Shown piece after piece: positions 12,252 through 20,728 of a DNA stretch of 21,197 nucleotides. The notes under the pieces are model-generated. The model saw only the letters and a list, made by a program, of their open reading frames with translations, did no database searches and was not told the DNA's origin. This DNA is from a virus: the IMG/VR virus record IMGVR_UViG_3300025466_000210, positions 1 through 21,197 of that record. One strand, 5' to 3'. The translations under genes and the position numbers were made by a program. Every line of letters starts with the position of its first letter. Position 1 is the stretch's first letter.

Positions 12252-12971
12252 ATGACCCTACTCAAAGAAAGATTTAACTACACACCTATAAGTAGAGAAA
12301 GTGTAGAAGGCAAGCGTTTATATGCAACACCAGATGGCAGTAAAGTTCCTAGCGTTACTACCATTCTTGACAAAACAAAACCCAAAGAAAAGATGGAAGC
12401 CTTAATGGCTTGGAAACGTCGAGTGGGCGAAGTTAAAGCACAAGAAATTGTAACTGAAGCTGCAGGACGTGGTACACGTATGCACAAGTTCTTAGAGGAC
12501 TATGTTAAAACAGGTGCTATACAACCTCCAGGAACTAATCCTTATAGTAAACAAAGTCATGCTATGGCTCAAGTTGTTATATCACAGGGCTTATGTAATG
12601 TAAACGAAATCTGGGGGGTAGAAGTTCCGTTATATTATCCAGGATTATATGCAGGGACAACTGACGGTTGCGGTTTACATTTAAACGATGAATCCATTAT
12701 TGACTACAAACAAACTAACAAGCCCAAGAAAGAAGAGTGGATTGAAGATTATTATCTACAGCTAACAGCTTATGCACTGGCCCATAATGAAGTACATGGA
12801 ACTAACATACACAAGGGCGTGGTCCTAATGTGCGTTAGCCCTAAGATGAACGAAAAATTGGAAATGATTGATGTGCCCGTATATCAAGAGTTTATTCTAA
12901 AACCCCAAGATTTCAGCTACTGGGAAGGCAAGTGGTGGGATAGGGTCGAGCAATACTACGCTCTAACTTGA
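12252..12971 (+). CDS. PD-(D/E)XK exonuclease, MGME1/RecB-like (239 aa)
   Basis: Core motifs in order: VPSVTTIL (about 32-39), RGTRMHKFLE with His78, GVEVPL with Glu124, AGTTDG with Asp138, IIDYKQ giving the Asp151-X-Lys153 catalytic pair, and YLQLTAYA with the Gln170/Tyr174 motif common to RecB-type and MGME1-type nucleases. It should cut or trim single-stranded DNA ends during phage replication or recombination, or help degrade host DNA. No ribosome binding site precedes the start, which agrees with a leaderless transcript from the sigma70 promoter. Early expression makes sense for a DNA-metabolism enzyme, in contrast to the late genes on both sides. Confidence 0.9.
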   Translation: MTLLKERFNYTPISRESVEGKRLYATPDGSKVPSVTTILDKTKPKEKMEALMAWKRRVGEVKAQEIVTEAAGRGTRMHKFLEDYVKTGAIQPPGTNPYSKQSHAMAQVVISQGLCNVNEIWGVEVPLYYPGLYAGTTDGCGLHLNDESIIDYKQTNKPKKEEWIEDYYLQLTAYALAHNEVHGTNIHKGVVLMCVSPKMNEKLEMIDVPVYQEFILKPQDFSYWEGKWWDRVEQYYALT

Positions 12972-12977
12972 TAAATA
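12971..12977 (+). promoter_or_regulatory. Late promoter element ATAAATA (GATAAATA)
   Basis: Overlaps the end of the nuclease gene; 19 nt before the ATG at 12997, with GGAG (12986-12989) between. Confidence 0.55.
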
Positions 12978-12996
12978 AAACAAACGGAGATTGACG

Positions 12997-13431
12997 ATGT
13001 CACTAATTACCCCATTCGAAAGAGTTAACGGCTCAAACACCAAAGCAGGAACACTTTATACCCCAAATTGTTCTTTGTACAATATCTATGTTATTAACAG
13101 CTCAGATTCAGCTGTAGATTTAACTGCCCAAGACAGCTACGGCAGCGATGCTAAAGTAGATGGCGTTATTGAAGCCATTGTAAAAGAGATTAATCCATTA
13201 GCTTATTTTACTAGTACTAGTGGTAGCAAGAATATTATTTCTGTAGTACTAGACGTGCGTTTTGACGAAGGAATTGTTAGCCCGACTACAGTTGCCGCTG
13301 AATTAACTAAAGTTGTTCAACGTTTGAGTCCGGTTAATACATACGGTTCAGACACTCCAACATCAGTTAATATTGCACATTCAGTTGTGTGGCCAGCTAC
13401 ATCAATGACATTTGGCGATAGCAAACCCTAA
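12997..13431 (+). CDS. Small virion-type protein (144 aa), function unknown
   Basis: ATG at 12997 chosen (MSLITPFERVNGSNTKAGTL) because GGAG lies 8 nt upstream; a TTG two codons earlier is less likely. Ser/Thr/Val-rich with alternating strands (NIYVINSSDSAVDL, KNIISVVLDVRFDEGIV) and one helix VAAELTKVVQRLSP; no signal peptide, cysteine limited to one near the N-terminus. A late promoter lies in front and a strong terminator behind, so it forms a single-gene late unit directly ahead of the tail fibre. Probably a virion protein, possibly associated with the fibre. No named family recognised. Confidence 0.8.
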   Translation: MSLITPFERVNGSNTKAGTLYTPNCSLYNIYVINSSDSAVDLTAQDSYGSDAKVDGVIEAIVKEINPLAYFTSTSGSKNIISVVLDVRFDEGIVSPTTVAAELTKVVQRLSPVNTYGSDTPTSVNIAHSVVWPATSMTFGDSKP

Positions 13432-13450
13432 TATTATTAACTCAAATATA

Positions 13451-13476
13451 AGCCCTAGTTTATCTAGGGCTTTTTT
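13451..13476 (+). terminator. Rho-independent terminator
   Basis: AGCCCTAG, loop TTTAT, CTAGGGCT, then a run of T (to 13476). Separates the 144-aa protein from the tail fibre. Confidence 0.88.
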
Positions 13477-13489
13477 GTCTCCAACAAGT

Positions 13490-13497
13490 CATAAATA
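13490..13497 (+). promoter_or_regulatory. Late promoter CATAAATA
   Basis: Seven of eight bases of the T4 late element, 20 nt before the fibre ATG at 13518, with AGAGGA between. Confidence 0.6.
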
Positions 13498-13517
13498 TAC
13501 GATAAGAGGATCTTTCG

Positions 13518-16013
13518 ATGGCCGTTTATCAAATTTCAAGAATTCAAATACGTCGCGGACAAGCGAATCAAGGTACAGGGCTACCACAGTTAGCATCCGG
13601 CGAAATGGCTTGGGCAATAGATACCCAGGAATTATACATTGGTAACGGCTCTGTCGGTGAAGGCGCACCAGCCGTTGGCAATACCAAAATACTGACAACT
13701 AATGATTTATCTAGCCAAGCAGGGTTAATTAACTCTATTTTTTACACATACAAAGTTGATGATTCTACTATTCAAACTAGTACTATTTCTGGACAAGTTG
13801 TACAACGATCAATACAAAAGCGTCTCGACGACAATGTAAACACCAATGACTTTGGTGTTGTCATTACTTCTAATATACAACCTGATGTGGATGCTACAAA
13901 CAGTTTGCAACATACCATAAATGAATTGTATAGAAACAGCACAAAGGCCAGCGATGTTGATAATTATGGTCAATCAACACATGATGCGGTAGCTAGACGT
14001 GTAGTGTTAACTATCCCTCCTGGTATTTACAATACTAATCGCACACTTTATATTCCTAGTTATACTACTATTGTCGGTGCTGGTTCAGATAAAACAATTA
14101 TCAAATATAACCCTACAGTCACTTTCACTGGCCTAACTACACAAGACAATTATCCTATTATTACATTCTTTGATGTAACAAATGTTACTACAAATTTGGC
14201 AGGATCATCAGCTATAGGTAATGCGTATATACCAGGAGGCAATGCTGTAGCAACTAGCATATCATTGGCTAACAGTTATATTTCTGGAATAACATTACAT
14301 GTTGGTGCTTTGGATTTAGGAACCATTGAACCAGGACAAATTTTGTTTGGACCTGGAATATTTCCCAATACATATATTGTACAAAATATTGATGGATTAG
14401 GTTCTGGAAGTACATGGCAAATTGCCTGTCCCACCCATACCTACAACACTCCGACAGCAAGTGGAACTATTATAGGTACTGGTATAATTTTATCATCTAC
14501 ATTTACTGGATCTATTGTAGCTGGTATTTCTAATGGTTTACTAACTGTATCTGCAACAATTTCTGGATCAGTTGTAGCAGGACAACTGTTGTCGGGAACT
14601 GGTGTGCCTGCAAACACTTACATTTTAGCTTCAATTACATCTAATACATTTTTAGTTAGTACAAATCAAGCCGTGGCATCAACTGTTATTACCGGAACAG
14701 GCGCCATTTCGTTAACAAACACAGGAACAAGTCCAATAGGTGCTGGAACAGGAATATCTTTAGAATTGGCATTAACTGGTGCAGCTATACAAACTGTAAC
14801 AGATATATCAACATTTGGATTCAATACAACCAATAACGATCCTGCGGCTCAAGGAGCGTTAAATCAAGAAGGTGTGCCTACATCGTCCAACCATGCTAGA
14901 CATATTCACTTAAAAGGTTTAACAATTCAAGTTACTACTGGCGATAACACCGCGTTGGAATTGAATTCAACTAGTGATAGTTTGTTTGAAGATATCAAAT
15001 TAATCGGTGGGCCTAGTTATCCTGTATTCAATACTGTATCTACAGGTATTGCATTAAATTCCAAAAATGCTGTGCTAACACAAAATAACATATTCAGAGA
15101 TGTTATCCTTAACAACTTTACATTTGGTGTATACTCTTCAGGAGCTTCAAATAGCAATGTGTTTGAAAATCCATACGTCGACGGTGTTTACATGGGGTTT
15201 GTGTTAGGTTATAATTATACTTCGCAATTTAATCACACTAGTGATCAATTAACTGTAGGATCAGATAACAAAAATCAAATTATTAATGGAAATTTTAATA
15301 ATGTTAGAAGACAAGCTGTGTTGATTGGTACTGGCACTGGTAATACTGTAGCTAATACTAAATTATATAATGTAGGTAATGATGGAGGCACAAATTCGTT
15401 GTACCCACAAATTTATTGTTTTACCAATAATAATTCTGTAACCAACGTTTATTCTGATAGAACAGCTGCATCATTCGATTCAACTAACTTAACATCTTTT
15501 CCATATATTCCAGAAGTTGGAGGAAACGTTACATATAAAACTATTGGGTTTGAACAAATTTCAGGATTGGTATGTACAACAAGCCCATCAAACATTGGTC
15601 CTCAATTTGTTTTTAGACTACCAGTATGCACAGATGAATTAGGTGAAACAATTGGTAATGCAGTATACAATATCGACTATACTTATAATAGTACCGTAGG
15701 ATCGTATGTACGTAAAGGTACAATTACAATTTCTGCTACATTTTCACCAGGCTCACCATTTAGTGTAAACCATCCAATTCAACTAAGTGATGGATATAAT
15801 TTTGCTGGTAGCGATGGAACACTTGGTGATGGCTCGCAAACATCTGTGGCGTTAGATTTCTCTGCTCAATACTTAGATGCAAGCGGCAGCTCGTATTCAG
15901 ATAGTAGTGTGGGTCTGCCTACTTCAATTGGAATATTTTACACAAATAAATTACCTAACGAAAGAGGACAATTGAGTTATTCATACACAGCTTCTTTCTC
16001 ACAACCAAACTGA
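13518..16013 (+). CDS. Tail fibre / receptor-binding protein with beta-helix-like body (831 aa)
   Basis: The N-terminus (RIQIRRGQANQGTGLPQLAS, then GEMAWAIDTQELYIGNG) matches the MTD-type N-terminal domain by which many phage fibres attach to the baseplate or shaft. From about residue 130 a pectate-lyase-like region begins (VVLTIPPGIYNTNRTLYIPS, typical of right-handed beta-helix fibres). Residues about 233-318 and 325-398 are two diverged copies of a Gly/Thr module (GQ-L-G-G-NTYI pattern). Repeats of Asn/Gly/Thr strands follow to residue 650, then a C-terminal beta-rich end. No catalytic residues of a depolymerase can be assigned. Late promoter upstream. Binding to the host surface is the expected role; the receptor is unknown. 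Confidence 0.85.
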   Translation: MAVYQISRIQIRRGQANQGTGLPQLASGEMAWAIDTQELYIGNGSVGEGAPAVGNTKILTTNDLSSQAGLINSIFYTYKVDDSTIQTSTISGQVVQRSIQKRLDDNVNTNDFGVVITSNIQPDVDATNSLQHTINELYRNSTKASDVDNYGQSTHDAVARRVVLTIPPGIYNTNRTLYIPSYTTIVGAGSDKTIIKYNPTVTFTGLTTQDNYPIITFFDVTNVTTNLAGSSAIGNAYIPGGNAVATSISLANSYISGITLHVGALDLGTIEPGQILFGPGIFPNTYIVQNIDGLGSGSTWQIACPTHTYNTPTASGTIIGTGIILSSTFTGSIVAGISNGLLTVSATISGSVVAGQLLSGTGVPANTYILASITSNTFLVSTNQAVASTVITGTGAISLTNTGTSPIGAGTGISLELALTGAAIQTVTDISTFGFNTTNNDPAAQGALNQEGVPTSSNHARHIHLKGLTIQVTTGDNTALELNSTSDSLFEDIKLIGGPSYPVFNTVSTGIALNSKNAVLTQNNIFRDVILNNFTFGVYSSGASNSNVFENPYVDGVYMGFVLGYNYTSQFNHTSDQLTVGSDNKNQIINGNFNNVRRQAVLIGTGTGNTVANTKLYNVGNDGGTNSLYPQIYCFTNNNSVTNVYSDRTAASFDSTNLTSFPYIPEVGGNVTYKTIGFEQISGLVCTTSPSNIGPQFVFRLPVCTDELGETIGNAVYNIDYTYNSTVGSYVRKGTITISATFSPGSPFSVNHPIQLSDGYNFAGSDGTLGDGSQTSVALDFSAQYLDASGSSYSDSSVGLPTSIGIFYTNKLPNERGQLSYSYTASFSQPN

Positions 16014-16042
16014 TAGACAATTTCTTAAAATACGCATATAAT
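16014..16042 (+). promoter_or_regulatory. Sigma70-like promoter upstream of nrdA
   Basis: TAGACA (16014-16019), 17 bp, TATAAT (16037-16042). It begins right after the fibre stop codon. It leaves a leader of about 155 nt before nrdA, which has no clear conserved structure. A second TATAAT (16165-16170) lies close to the gene without a good -35, and a CTAAATA late element is at 16145-16151. Confidence 0.65.
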
Positions 16043-16144
16043 TTCAATTGCGATGAAGATATTGTCTCTCGGTTTGAAAAATCCTAGCAAAAACCCCCTT
16101 AAACCTTTGACTGCGAATAAGTTTTGTCGGTCATTTTGCTGCCA

Positions 16145-16151
16145 CTAAATA
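16145..16151 (+). promoter_or_regulatory. Late promoter-like CTAAATA in the nrdA leader
   Basis: 54 nt before the nrdA ATG, similar to the spacing at 1300 and 2003. nrdA would then have both early and late promoters; the late one is only a motif match. Confidence 0.35.
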
Positions 16152-16204
16152 CTTCCTAAAACGATATAATATATTACACCCAATAACAATTTAAAGAAAG
16201 AGCG

Positions 16205-18529
16205 ATGACCAAGATCACAGTAATTAAAAGAAGCGGAAACAGAGAGCCACTAGCCGTAGAAAAGTGGCAAGCACAAATTGCCAAAGTGTGTAAAGGTATA
16301 GCAGATGTTAGTCAATCAATGATCGAAATCAAAAGTCAACCGCACTTTTACGATGGCATTACAACCAGTGAAATTGACAACATCACATTACGTGCTGTAG
16401 TAGACTTAATTGATGTAGAATCTAATCCAGACGTTGGACACACTAACTATCAATATGTAGCAGGCAAACAGAGACTTTCAATGCTACGTAAAGACGTGTA
16501 TGGAGATTACGAAGTTCCACACCTTTACACTATCATTAAGAAAAATGTTGAAGTCGGTTTGTACACTCCAGAACTACTTGAATGGTACACAGAAGATGAC
16601 TGGAACCGTATGAATGACATGCTGGATCACGAAAAAGATGAACAGTATGGATATGCAGCCATCGAGCAGTTGATAGAAAAATATTTGGTACGCAATCGTG
16701 CAACAAAGGAAATTTATGAAACTCCACAGATTAGATATATTGTGGCAGCAGCTACAGTCTTCCATCGGGAAGAACCCAACAGCGCAAGGATGCGTTACAT
16801 TAAAGAATACTATCAAGCGGCATCCGATGGTTTGTTTACTCTTGCTACACCTGTCTTGGCTGGGCTTGGCACTCCGACTAAACAGTTTTCTAGTTGTGTG
16901 CTTATCCGCAGTGACGACGATTTGGATAGCATATTTGCTAGTGGGGAGATGATGGCCAAGTATGCCAGTAAACGTGCTGGCATCGGTTTAGAAATTGGTC
17001 GCTTACGTCCACTAGGATCACCAATTCGCGGTGGCGAAATCATGCATACTGGTATGATACCATTCTTAAAAAAGTGGTTCGGAGATTTGCGCAGTTGTAG
17101 TCAAGGAGGTATTCGTAATGCAAGTGCTACTGTATTTTATCCCATTTGGCATCATCAGTTTGATGACCTTATTGTTCTTAAGAACAACCAAGGTACAGAG
17201 GAAACTCGAGTCAGACACATGGACTATGGAGTTGTCCTTAGCAAATTCTTTTGGAGACGATTCAAGAACAAAGAAAATATCACGTTCTTTGATCCGAATG
17301 AAGTACCCGACTTATATGAAGCCTTTTATCGTAACACAGAGAAATTTGAAGAACTGTATGTAGCCTACGAAAATCGTACAGACTTACGTAAGAAAGTTAT
17401 GAGCGCAGAAGAAGTATTCAAGTCAGGCATACTTAAAGAGCGTACAGACACTGGTCGTATCTATCTAGTGTTTATCGACAACGTACAGAATCAAGGTCCG
17501 TTTGATCCTGAGTATCATACCATCTATCAGTCAAATTTATGTTGCGAGATCCTTTTGCCTACAAAAAGTTTCAAACGTCTGGATGACGCTGAAGGTCGCA
17601 TAGCGTTATGTACACTGGGATCCATCAACTGGGGAGCCTTCCGTAATCCAGAAGACATGCGTCGTGCTTGCCGTATTCTACAGCGTAGCCTATGTAACAT
17701 TCTTGATTACCAAGACTTCCTATCAATCCAGAGCAAGTTATCCAACGATGAAATACAGCCCCTGGGCATTGGTGTTACTAACCTAGCCTACTGGCATGCC
17801 AAACGTGGATTGAAGTATGGAGAAAAGGATGCACTACAAGATGTTAAATCTTGGATGGAGCATCAAGCCTATTACTTGACAGAAGCTACTGTTGAGTTGG
17901 CCAAAGAACGCGGGGCGTGCTTACATAGTAGTCAGACACGCTACGGCCAGGGGATCTTCCCCTGGGAACTACGAGCTGAAGGTGCTAATGAACTAGCAGA
18001 CTTCACACCTGAACTTGACTGGGAAACCTTACGTACTAATATGAAACAGTATGGAGTTCGCAATGCAACCTTAATGGCCATTGCCCCAGTCGAAAGCAGT
18101 AGTGTTGTTATAAACAGCACTAATGGAATTGAGTTGCCCATGAGTTTGATCAGTACTAAGGAAAGCAAAGCAGGATCATTTACACAAGTGGTTCCTGAAT
18201 ATCATAAACTTAAAAACAAGTACCAACTTATGTGGGAACAGAAAGACTGTGATGGTTACCTAAAGACAGCGGCAGTGCTTGCGGCCTATGTGGACCAGGC
18301 TATTTCTGTGAATACTTTTTATAACCCCAAACATTTTGCGGATCGTAAAGTTCCAACTACATTGATTGCCAAGAACTTGATGCAAGCACACATGTGGGGG
18401 ATCAAGACCTTCTATTATAGCCTTGTAAATAAAGCAGGTAGTAAGGCAGATGATGAGATTGCTCCAGATATGCCACTTGAACACATTAATTTTGACGACG
18501 AAGAGGGATGCGAAAGTTGCAAATTGTAG
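16205..18529 (+). CDS. nrdA: Class Ia ribonucleoside-diphosphate reductase, alpha subunit
   Basis: 774 aa, about the size of E. coli NrdA (761). It reduces ribonucleoside diphosphates to deoxyribonucleotides for phage DNA synthesis with NrdB. N-terminal ATP-cone (about 4-95), which lets dATP/ATP tune activity. Active-site residues: Cys231 in QFSSCVL, Cys446 and Glu448 in SNLCCEIL (the thiyl radical Cys and acid), Cys469 in ALCTLGSINWG, the FYY tyrosine pair near the end (radical path), and the redox tail CESCKL, recharged by glutaredoxin. All expected residues are present. AAAGAAAGAG upstream gives the start. First gene of a four-gene block with nrdB and glutaredoxin on the same strand. Confidence 0.98.
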   Translation: MTKITVIKRSGNREPLAVEKWQAQIAKVCKGIADVSQSMIEIKSQPHFYDGITTSEIDNITLRAVVDLIDVESNPDVGHTNYQYVAGKQRLSMLRKDVYGDYEVPHLYTIIKKNVEVGLYTPELLEWYTEDDWNRMNDMLDHEKDEQYGYAAIEQLIEKYLVRNRATKEIYETPQIRYIVAAATVFHREEPNSARMRYIKEYYQAASDGLFTLATPVLAGLGTPTKQFSSCVLIRSDDDLDSIFASGEMMAKYASKRAGIGLEIGRLRPLGSPIRGGEIMHTGMIPFLKKWFGDLRSCSQGGIRNASATVFYPIWHHQFDDLIVLKNNQGTEETRVRHMDYGVVLSKFFWRRFKNKENITFFDPNEVPDLYEAFYRNTEKFEELYVAYENRTDLRKKVMSAEEVFKSGILKERTDTGRIYLVFIDNVQNQGPFDPEYHTIYQSNLCCEILLPTKSFKRLDDAEGRIALCTLGSINWGAFRNPEDMRRACRILQRSLCNILDYQDFLSIQSKLSNDEIQPLGIGVTNLAYWHAKRGLKYGEKDALQDVKSWMEHQAYYLTEATVELAKERGACLHSSQTRYGQGIFPWELRAEGANELADFTPELDWETLRTNMKQYGVRNATLMAIAPVESSSVVINSTNGIELPMSLISTKESKAGSFTQVVPEYHKLKNKYQLMWEQKDCDGYLKTAAVLAAYVDQAISVNTFYNPKHFADRKVPTTLIAKNLMQAHMWGIKTFYYSLVNKAGSKADDEIAPDMPLEHINFDDEEGCESCKL

Positions 18530-18554
18530 AATGGAAAGAACTAAAGGAAGCAAT

Positions 18555-18716
18555 ATGAATTTATCTGATACAGTTGAAATAAATTACAAAGTAACTTGTG
18601 TGTATGATGATATGACTGTTATTATGGAAAACGGAAAAGAAATATCTTGCACTTATCAAGATAACAGAATTAAAATTGACTACTACAGTCCAACTTTTTA
18701 CCCAGGAACAAAATAA
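18555..18716 (+). CDS. 53-aa ORF between nrdA and nrdB
   Basis: ATG at 18555 with AAAGGAAG (18543-18550) in front; reads MNLSDTVEINYKVTCVYDDM and ends YYSPTFYPGTK. All beta in character: strands NYKVTCVYDDMTVIMENGKE and EISCTYQDNRIKIDYY. Two Cys at about 15 and 33. It ends directly against the nrdB start (TAA then ATG). The position inside the reductase operon suggests a small partner or regulator of the enzyme, but this is unsupported by homology. It could also be a filler ORF. Confidence 0.7.
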   Translation: MNLSDTVEINYKVTCVYDDMTVIMENGKEISCTYQDNRIKIDYYSPTFYPGTK

Positions 18717-19817
18717 ATGTCAAAAGCACAATATAACCTACAGACAAAGACAGACTATTTGAATCGCAAGATGTTTCTGGATCCAGCAGGTCCAGTCACA
18801 ATACAGAGATTTGAGGAGACTAAATATCGTAAGATTGCAGACTTTGAAGCGACAGCCCGAGGCTTCTTCTGGCAACCCGAAGAGATTAGTCTTAGTAAAG
18901 ACGCTAATGATTTTAAGGATGCGAGCGATGCGATTAAACATATTTTCACCAGCAATTTATTACGTCAAACAGCACTTGATAGTCTTCAAGGTCGTGGACC
19001 AACGCAGGTATTTACTCCAGTGTGTTCCTTACCAGAAGTCGAAGCTCTTATGTACAACTGGGGTTTCTTTGAAACAAACATCCACAGCAAGAGCTACAGT
19101 CACATAATCCGTAACATCTATAATGTGCCCAAAGATGTGTTCAACACTATCCATGATACAGAAGAGATTGTAAGCATGGCATCCAGTGTAGGCAACTACT
19201 ACGATGCCCTTCATGTTATCAACTGTCGCAAGGAAGCCGGAGAAAAAATCAATGAACAAACACATATTAAAGCCATTTGGTTGGCTCTTAATGCTAGTTA
19301 CGCCCTCGAAGCCTTCCGCTTCATGGTATCATTTGCAACTTCTCTCGCTATGGTAGAAAACAAGATTTTTATTGGTAATGGCAACATTATCAGTTTGATT
19401 CTACAGGACGAATTGCTACACAAAGGTTGGACAGCCTATTTGATCAATCAAGTGGTCAAAGAAGATTCAAGATTTGCTGAAGCTAAACTGGAATGTGAAG
19501 CTGAAGTTTATAACTTATACCTGGACGTTATACGTGAAGAAAAAGAATGGTCAGACTACTTGTTCAAGAAAGGTCCAGTAATTGGTTTGAACTCTAACAT
19601 TCTTAAAGACTTTGTGGACTACACCGCAGTTTCTGCACTTAAAGATATTGGTATTAAGTACCAACAAGCCGCACCTCGTAGCACACCTATTCCGTGGTTC
19701 AACAAACATGTTGATACTAGTAAAAAACAAACAGCACTACAAGAAAGTGAATCAACAAATTACGTTATTGGCATAATGAGTGAAGGTATTGACTACGATG
19801 CCTTACCTGCGTTATAA
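18717..19817 (+). CDS. nrdB: Class Ia ribonucleotide reductase, beta (radical-bearing) subunit
   Basis: 366 aa. It carries the di-iron/tyrosyl radical that starts catalysis in NrdA. Aligned by eye with E. coli NrdB: Asp88 (LDSLQGR), Glu119, His123 and Tyr127 in FETNIHSKSYSHIIRNI, Glu198 in ALEAFRFMVSFA, Glu232 and His235 in LQDELLHKG. The radical Tyr and metal ligands are present. One oddity: Glu119 and His123 are four residues apart, where E. coli ETIH has three, so the ligand helix has one extra residue. Start at 18717 follows the small ORF stop with no gap. NrdA is upstream and glutaredoxin downstream. Confidence 0.97.
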   Translation: MSKAQYNLQTKTDYLNRKMFLDPAGPVTIQRFEETKYRKIADFEATARGFFWQPEEISLSKDANDFKDASDAIKHIFTSNLLRQTALDSLQGRGPTQVFTPVCSLPEVEALMYNWGFFETNIHSKSYSHIIRNIYNVPKDVFNTIHDTEEIVSMASSVGNYYDALHVINCRKEAGEKINEQTHIKAIWLALNASYALEAFRFMVSFATSLAMVENKIFIGNGNIISLILQDELLHKGWTAYLINQVVKEDSRFAEAKLECEAEVYNLYLDVIREEKEWSDYLFKKGPVIGLNSNILKDFVDYTAVSALKDIGIKYQQAAPRSTPIPWFNKHVDTSKKQTALQESESTNYVIGIMSEGIDYDALPAL

Positions 19818-19835
19818 TAGTAAAAAGGAAAGAAT

Positions 19836-20063
19836 ATGAAAGCAGTGGTATGGAGCAAAAATGCCTGTCCATTTTGTGTACAGGCCAAAGCCTTATTAGA
19901 AATGAAAGGCATTGAATTCGAAGAAAGAAATGTTCAAGAAGATTGGACCAAAGAACAGCTATTAGAAGCAGTACCAACAGCCAGAACTTTGCCGCAGATA
20001 TTTTTAGACGATAATTATATAGGCGGGTTCACTGAACTCAAGAAACATTTTGAAAAGGTATAA
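19836..20063 (+). CDS. Glutaredoxin (75 aa)
   Basis: CPFC active site at Cys11-Cys14 (SKNACPFCVQAKALLE), the cis-Pro motif TLPQIFLDDNYIGGFTELKK and the GGFTEL glutathione-binding end. Size and folds fit a class-I monothiol/dithiol glutaredoxin; the dithiol CxxC makes it able to reduce the NrdA C-terminal cysteines. AAAAGGAAAG upstream of the ATG. It follows nrdB by 18 nt, the usual phage pairing of reductase with its reductant, so its job is to recycle the reductase. It takes the place of T4 nrdC. Confidence 0.96.
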   Translation: MKAVVWSKNACPFCVQAKALLEMKGIEFEERNVQEDWTKEQLLEAVPTARTLPQIFLDDNYIGGFTELKKHFEKV

Positions 20064-20064
20064 C

Positions 20065-20355
20065 ATGTTAATTAATAAAGGTATCGCCGAGGGCGAAGTA
20101 GTTACAATCAAAACAACAGCTGGTGAAGAAATTGTAGCCAAATTAGTCGAAGACGGTGTATTAGGTGTTCGAGTTAAGAAACCATTATGTTTGACAGCAA
20201 CCAAAGATGGCATTGGTCTAGTACCATTTTTGTTTACCACAGATCCGGATGCAGAAGTTACTATAAATAGAAGTACAGTAATGGTTCTAGCACCTACTAT
20301 CAAAGATGCCGCAGATCGTTACACTGAACAAACAACAGGGATCAAACTAGCATAA
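20065..20355 (+). CDS. Small beta-barrel (Sm-like) conserved phage protein (96 aa)
   Basis: Start at 20065 (MLINKGIAEGEVVTIKTTAG) rather than 15 nt earlier, because AAAGG precedes it and the earlier ATG lies inside glutaredoxin. The pattern GEVVTIKTTAGEEIVAKLVE followed by GVRVKKPLCLTAT resembles an Sm-like barrel: bent strands with a Gly-rich turn. It then has LVPFLFTTDPDAEVTINRST and a helical tail (IKDAADRYTEQTTGIKLA). Similar small proteins occur in T4-like aquatic phages with no assigned role. The TAA overlaps the next ATG as TAATG, so it is coupled to the PAAR protein. Confidence 0.8.
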   Translation: MLINKGIAEGEVVTIKTTAGEEIVAKLVEDGVLGVRVKKPLCLTATKDGIGLVPFLFTTDPDAEVTINRSTVMVLAPTIKDAADRYTEQTTGIKLA

Positions 20356-20660
20356 TGCCAGCCGTAGCAAGACAAGGCGATCCAACAACCACTGGACATG
20401 GTTGTGATGCAACTACGACTATAACTGGTCCGACAGGTGCCGGATCCAAAGTATTTGCCAATGGCATTCCTATTGAGTGCATTGGCAATCCCACGTCTCC
20501 CCATACTATTAAAAGTGGCAAGGTATGCGTACCCCATAGTGCGGCAATAAATGCCGGATCGGGAAATGTGTTTGTAGGCGGTATTGGAGTAGCCAGAGTA
20601 GGCGATAGTACAGACGGCGGTGCTATCACAGCCGGCAGTCCAAATGTTTTTGCCGATTAA
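20355..20660 (+). CDS. PAAR-motif tail-spike tip protein (101 aa)
   Basis: PAAR-type repeat pattern: MPAVARQGDPTTTGHGCDAT at the start, with Gly/Pro turns and His/Cys residues (GHGC; a second HTIKSGKVCVPHS) that in the family bind the zinc ion at the tip. The middle and end repeat short strands (IPIECIGNPTSPHTI, NVFVGGIGVARVGDSTDGGA). It caps the gp5-type spike at the centre of the baseplate so that the tail can pierce the cell envelope; T4 gp5.4 is the known example. Full length for a single PAAR domain. Coupled to the preceding gene by TAATG. Confidence 0.92.
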   Translation: MPAVARQGDPTTTGHGCDATTTITGPTGAGSKVFANGIPIECIGNPTSPHTIKSGKVCVPHSAAINAGSGNVFVGGIGVARVGDSTDGGAITAGSPNVFAD

Positions 20661-20661
20661 C

Positions 20662-20690
20662 TAGACATTTATTTTTAACCCCTGTACACT
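20662..20690 (+). promoter_or_regulatory. Weak sigma70-like promoter upstream of the histone-like gene
   Basis: TAGACA (20662-20667), 17 bp, TACACT (20685-20690). The same TAGACA -35 occurs before nrdA. A second candidate -10 (TATAAG, 20694-20699) overlaps an inverted repeat AAGTAC-TTG-GTACTT (20697-20711), which could be an operator. Confidence 0.35.
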
Positions 20691-20728
20691 AGGTATAAGT
20701 ACTTGGTACTTGCCTAAAGGAGAATTAA

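Noticed and set aside
16053-16148. 31-codon frame (MKILSLGLKNPSKNP...) in the nrdA leader
   Set aside because: No ribosome binding site, poor composition, and it ends inside the CTAAATA element; a chance frame is more likely than a leader peptide.
16161-16180. NrdR-box-like AT-rich stretch before nrdA (ACGATATAATATATTACACC)
   Set aside because: It lacks the symmetric ACAC...GTGT ends of a NrdR box; the TATAAT alone explains it.
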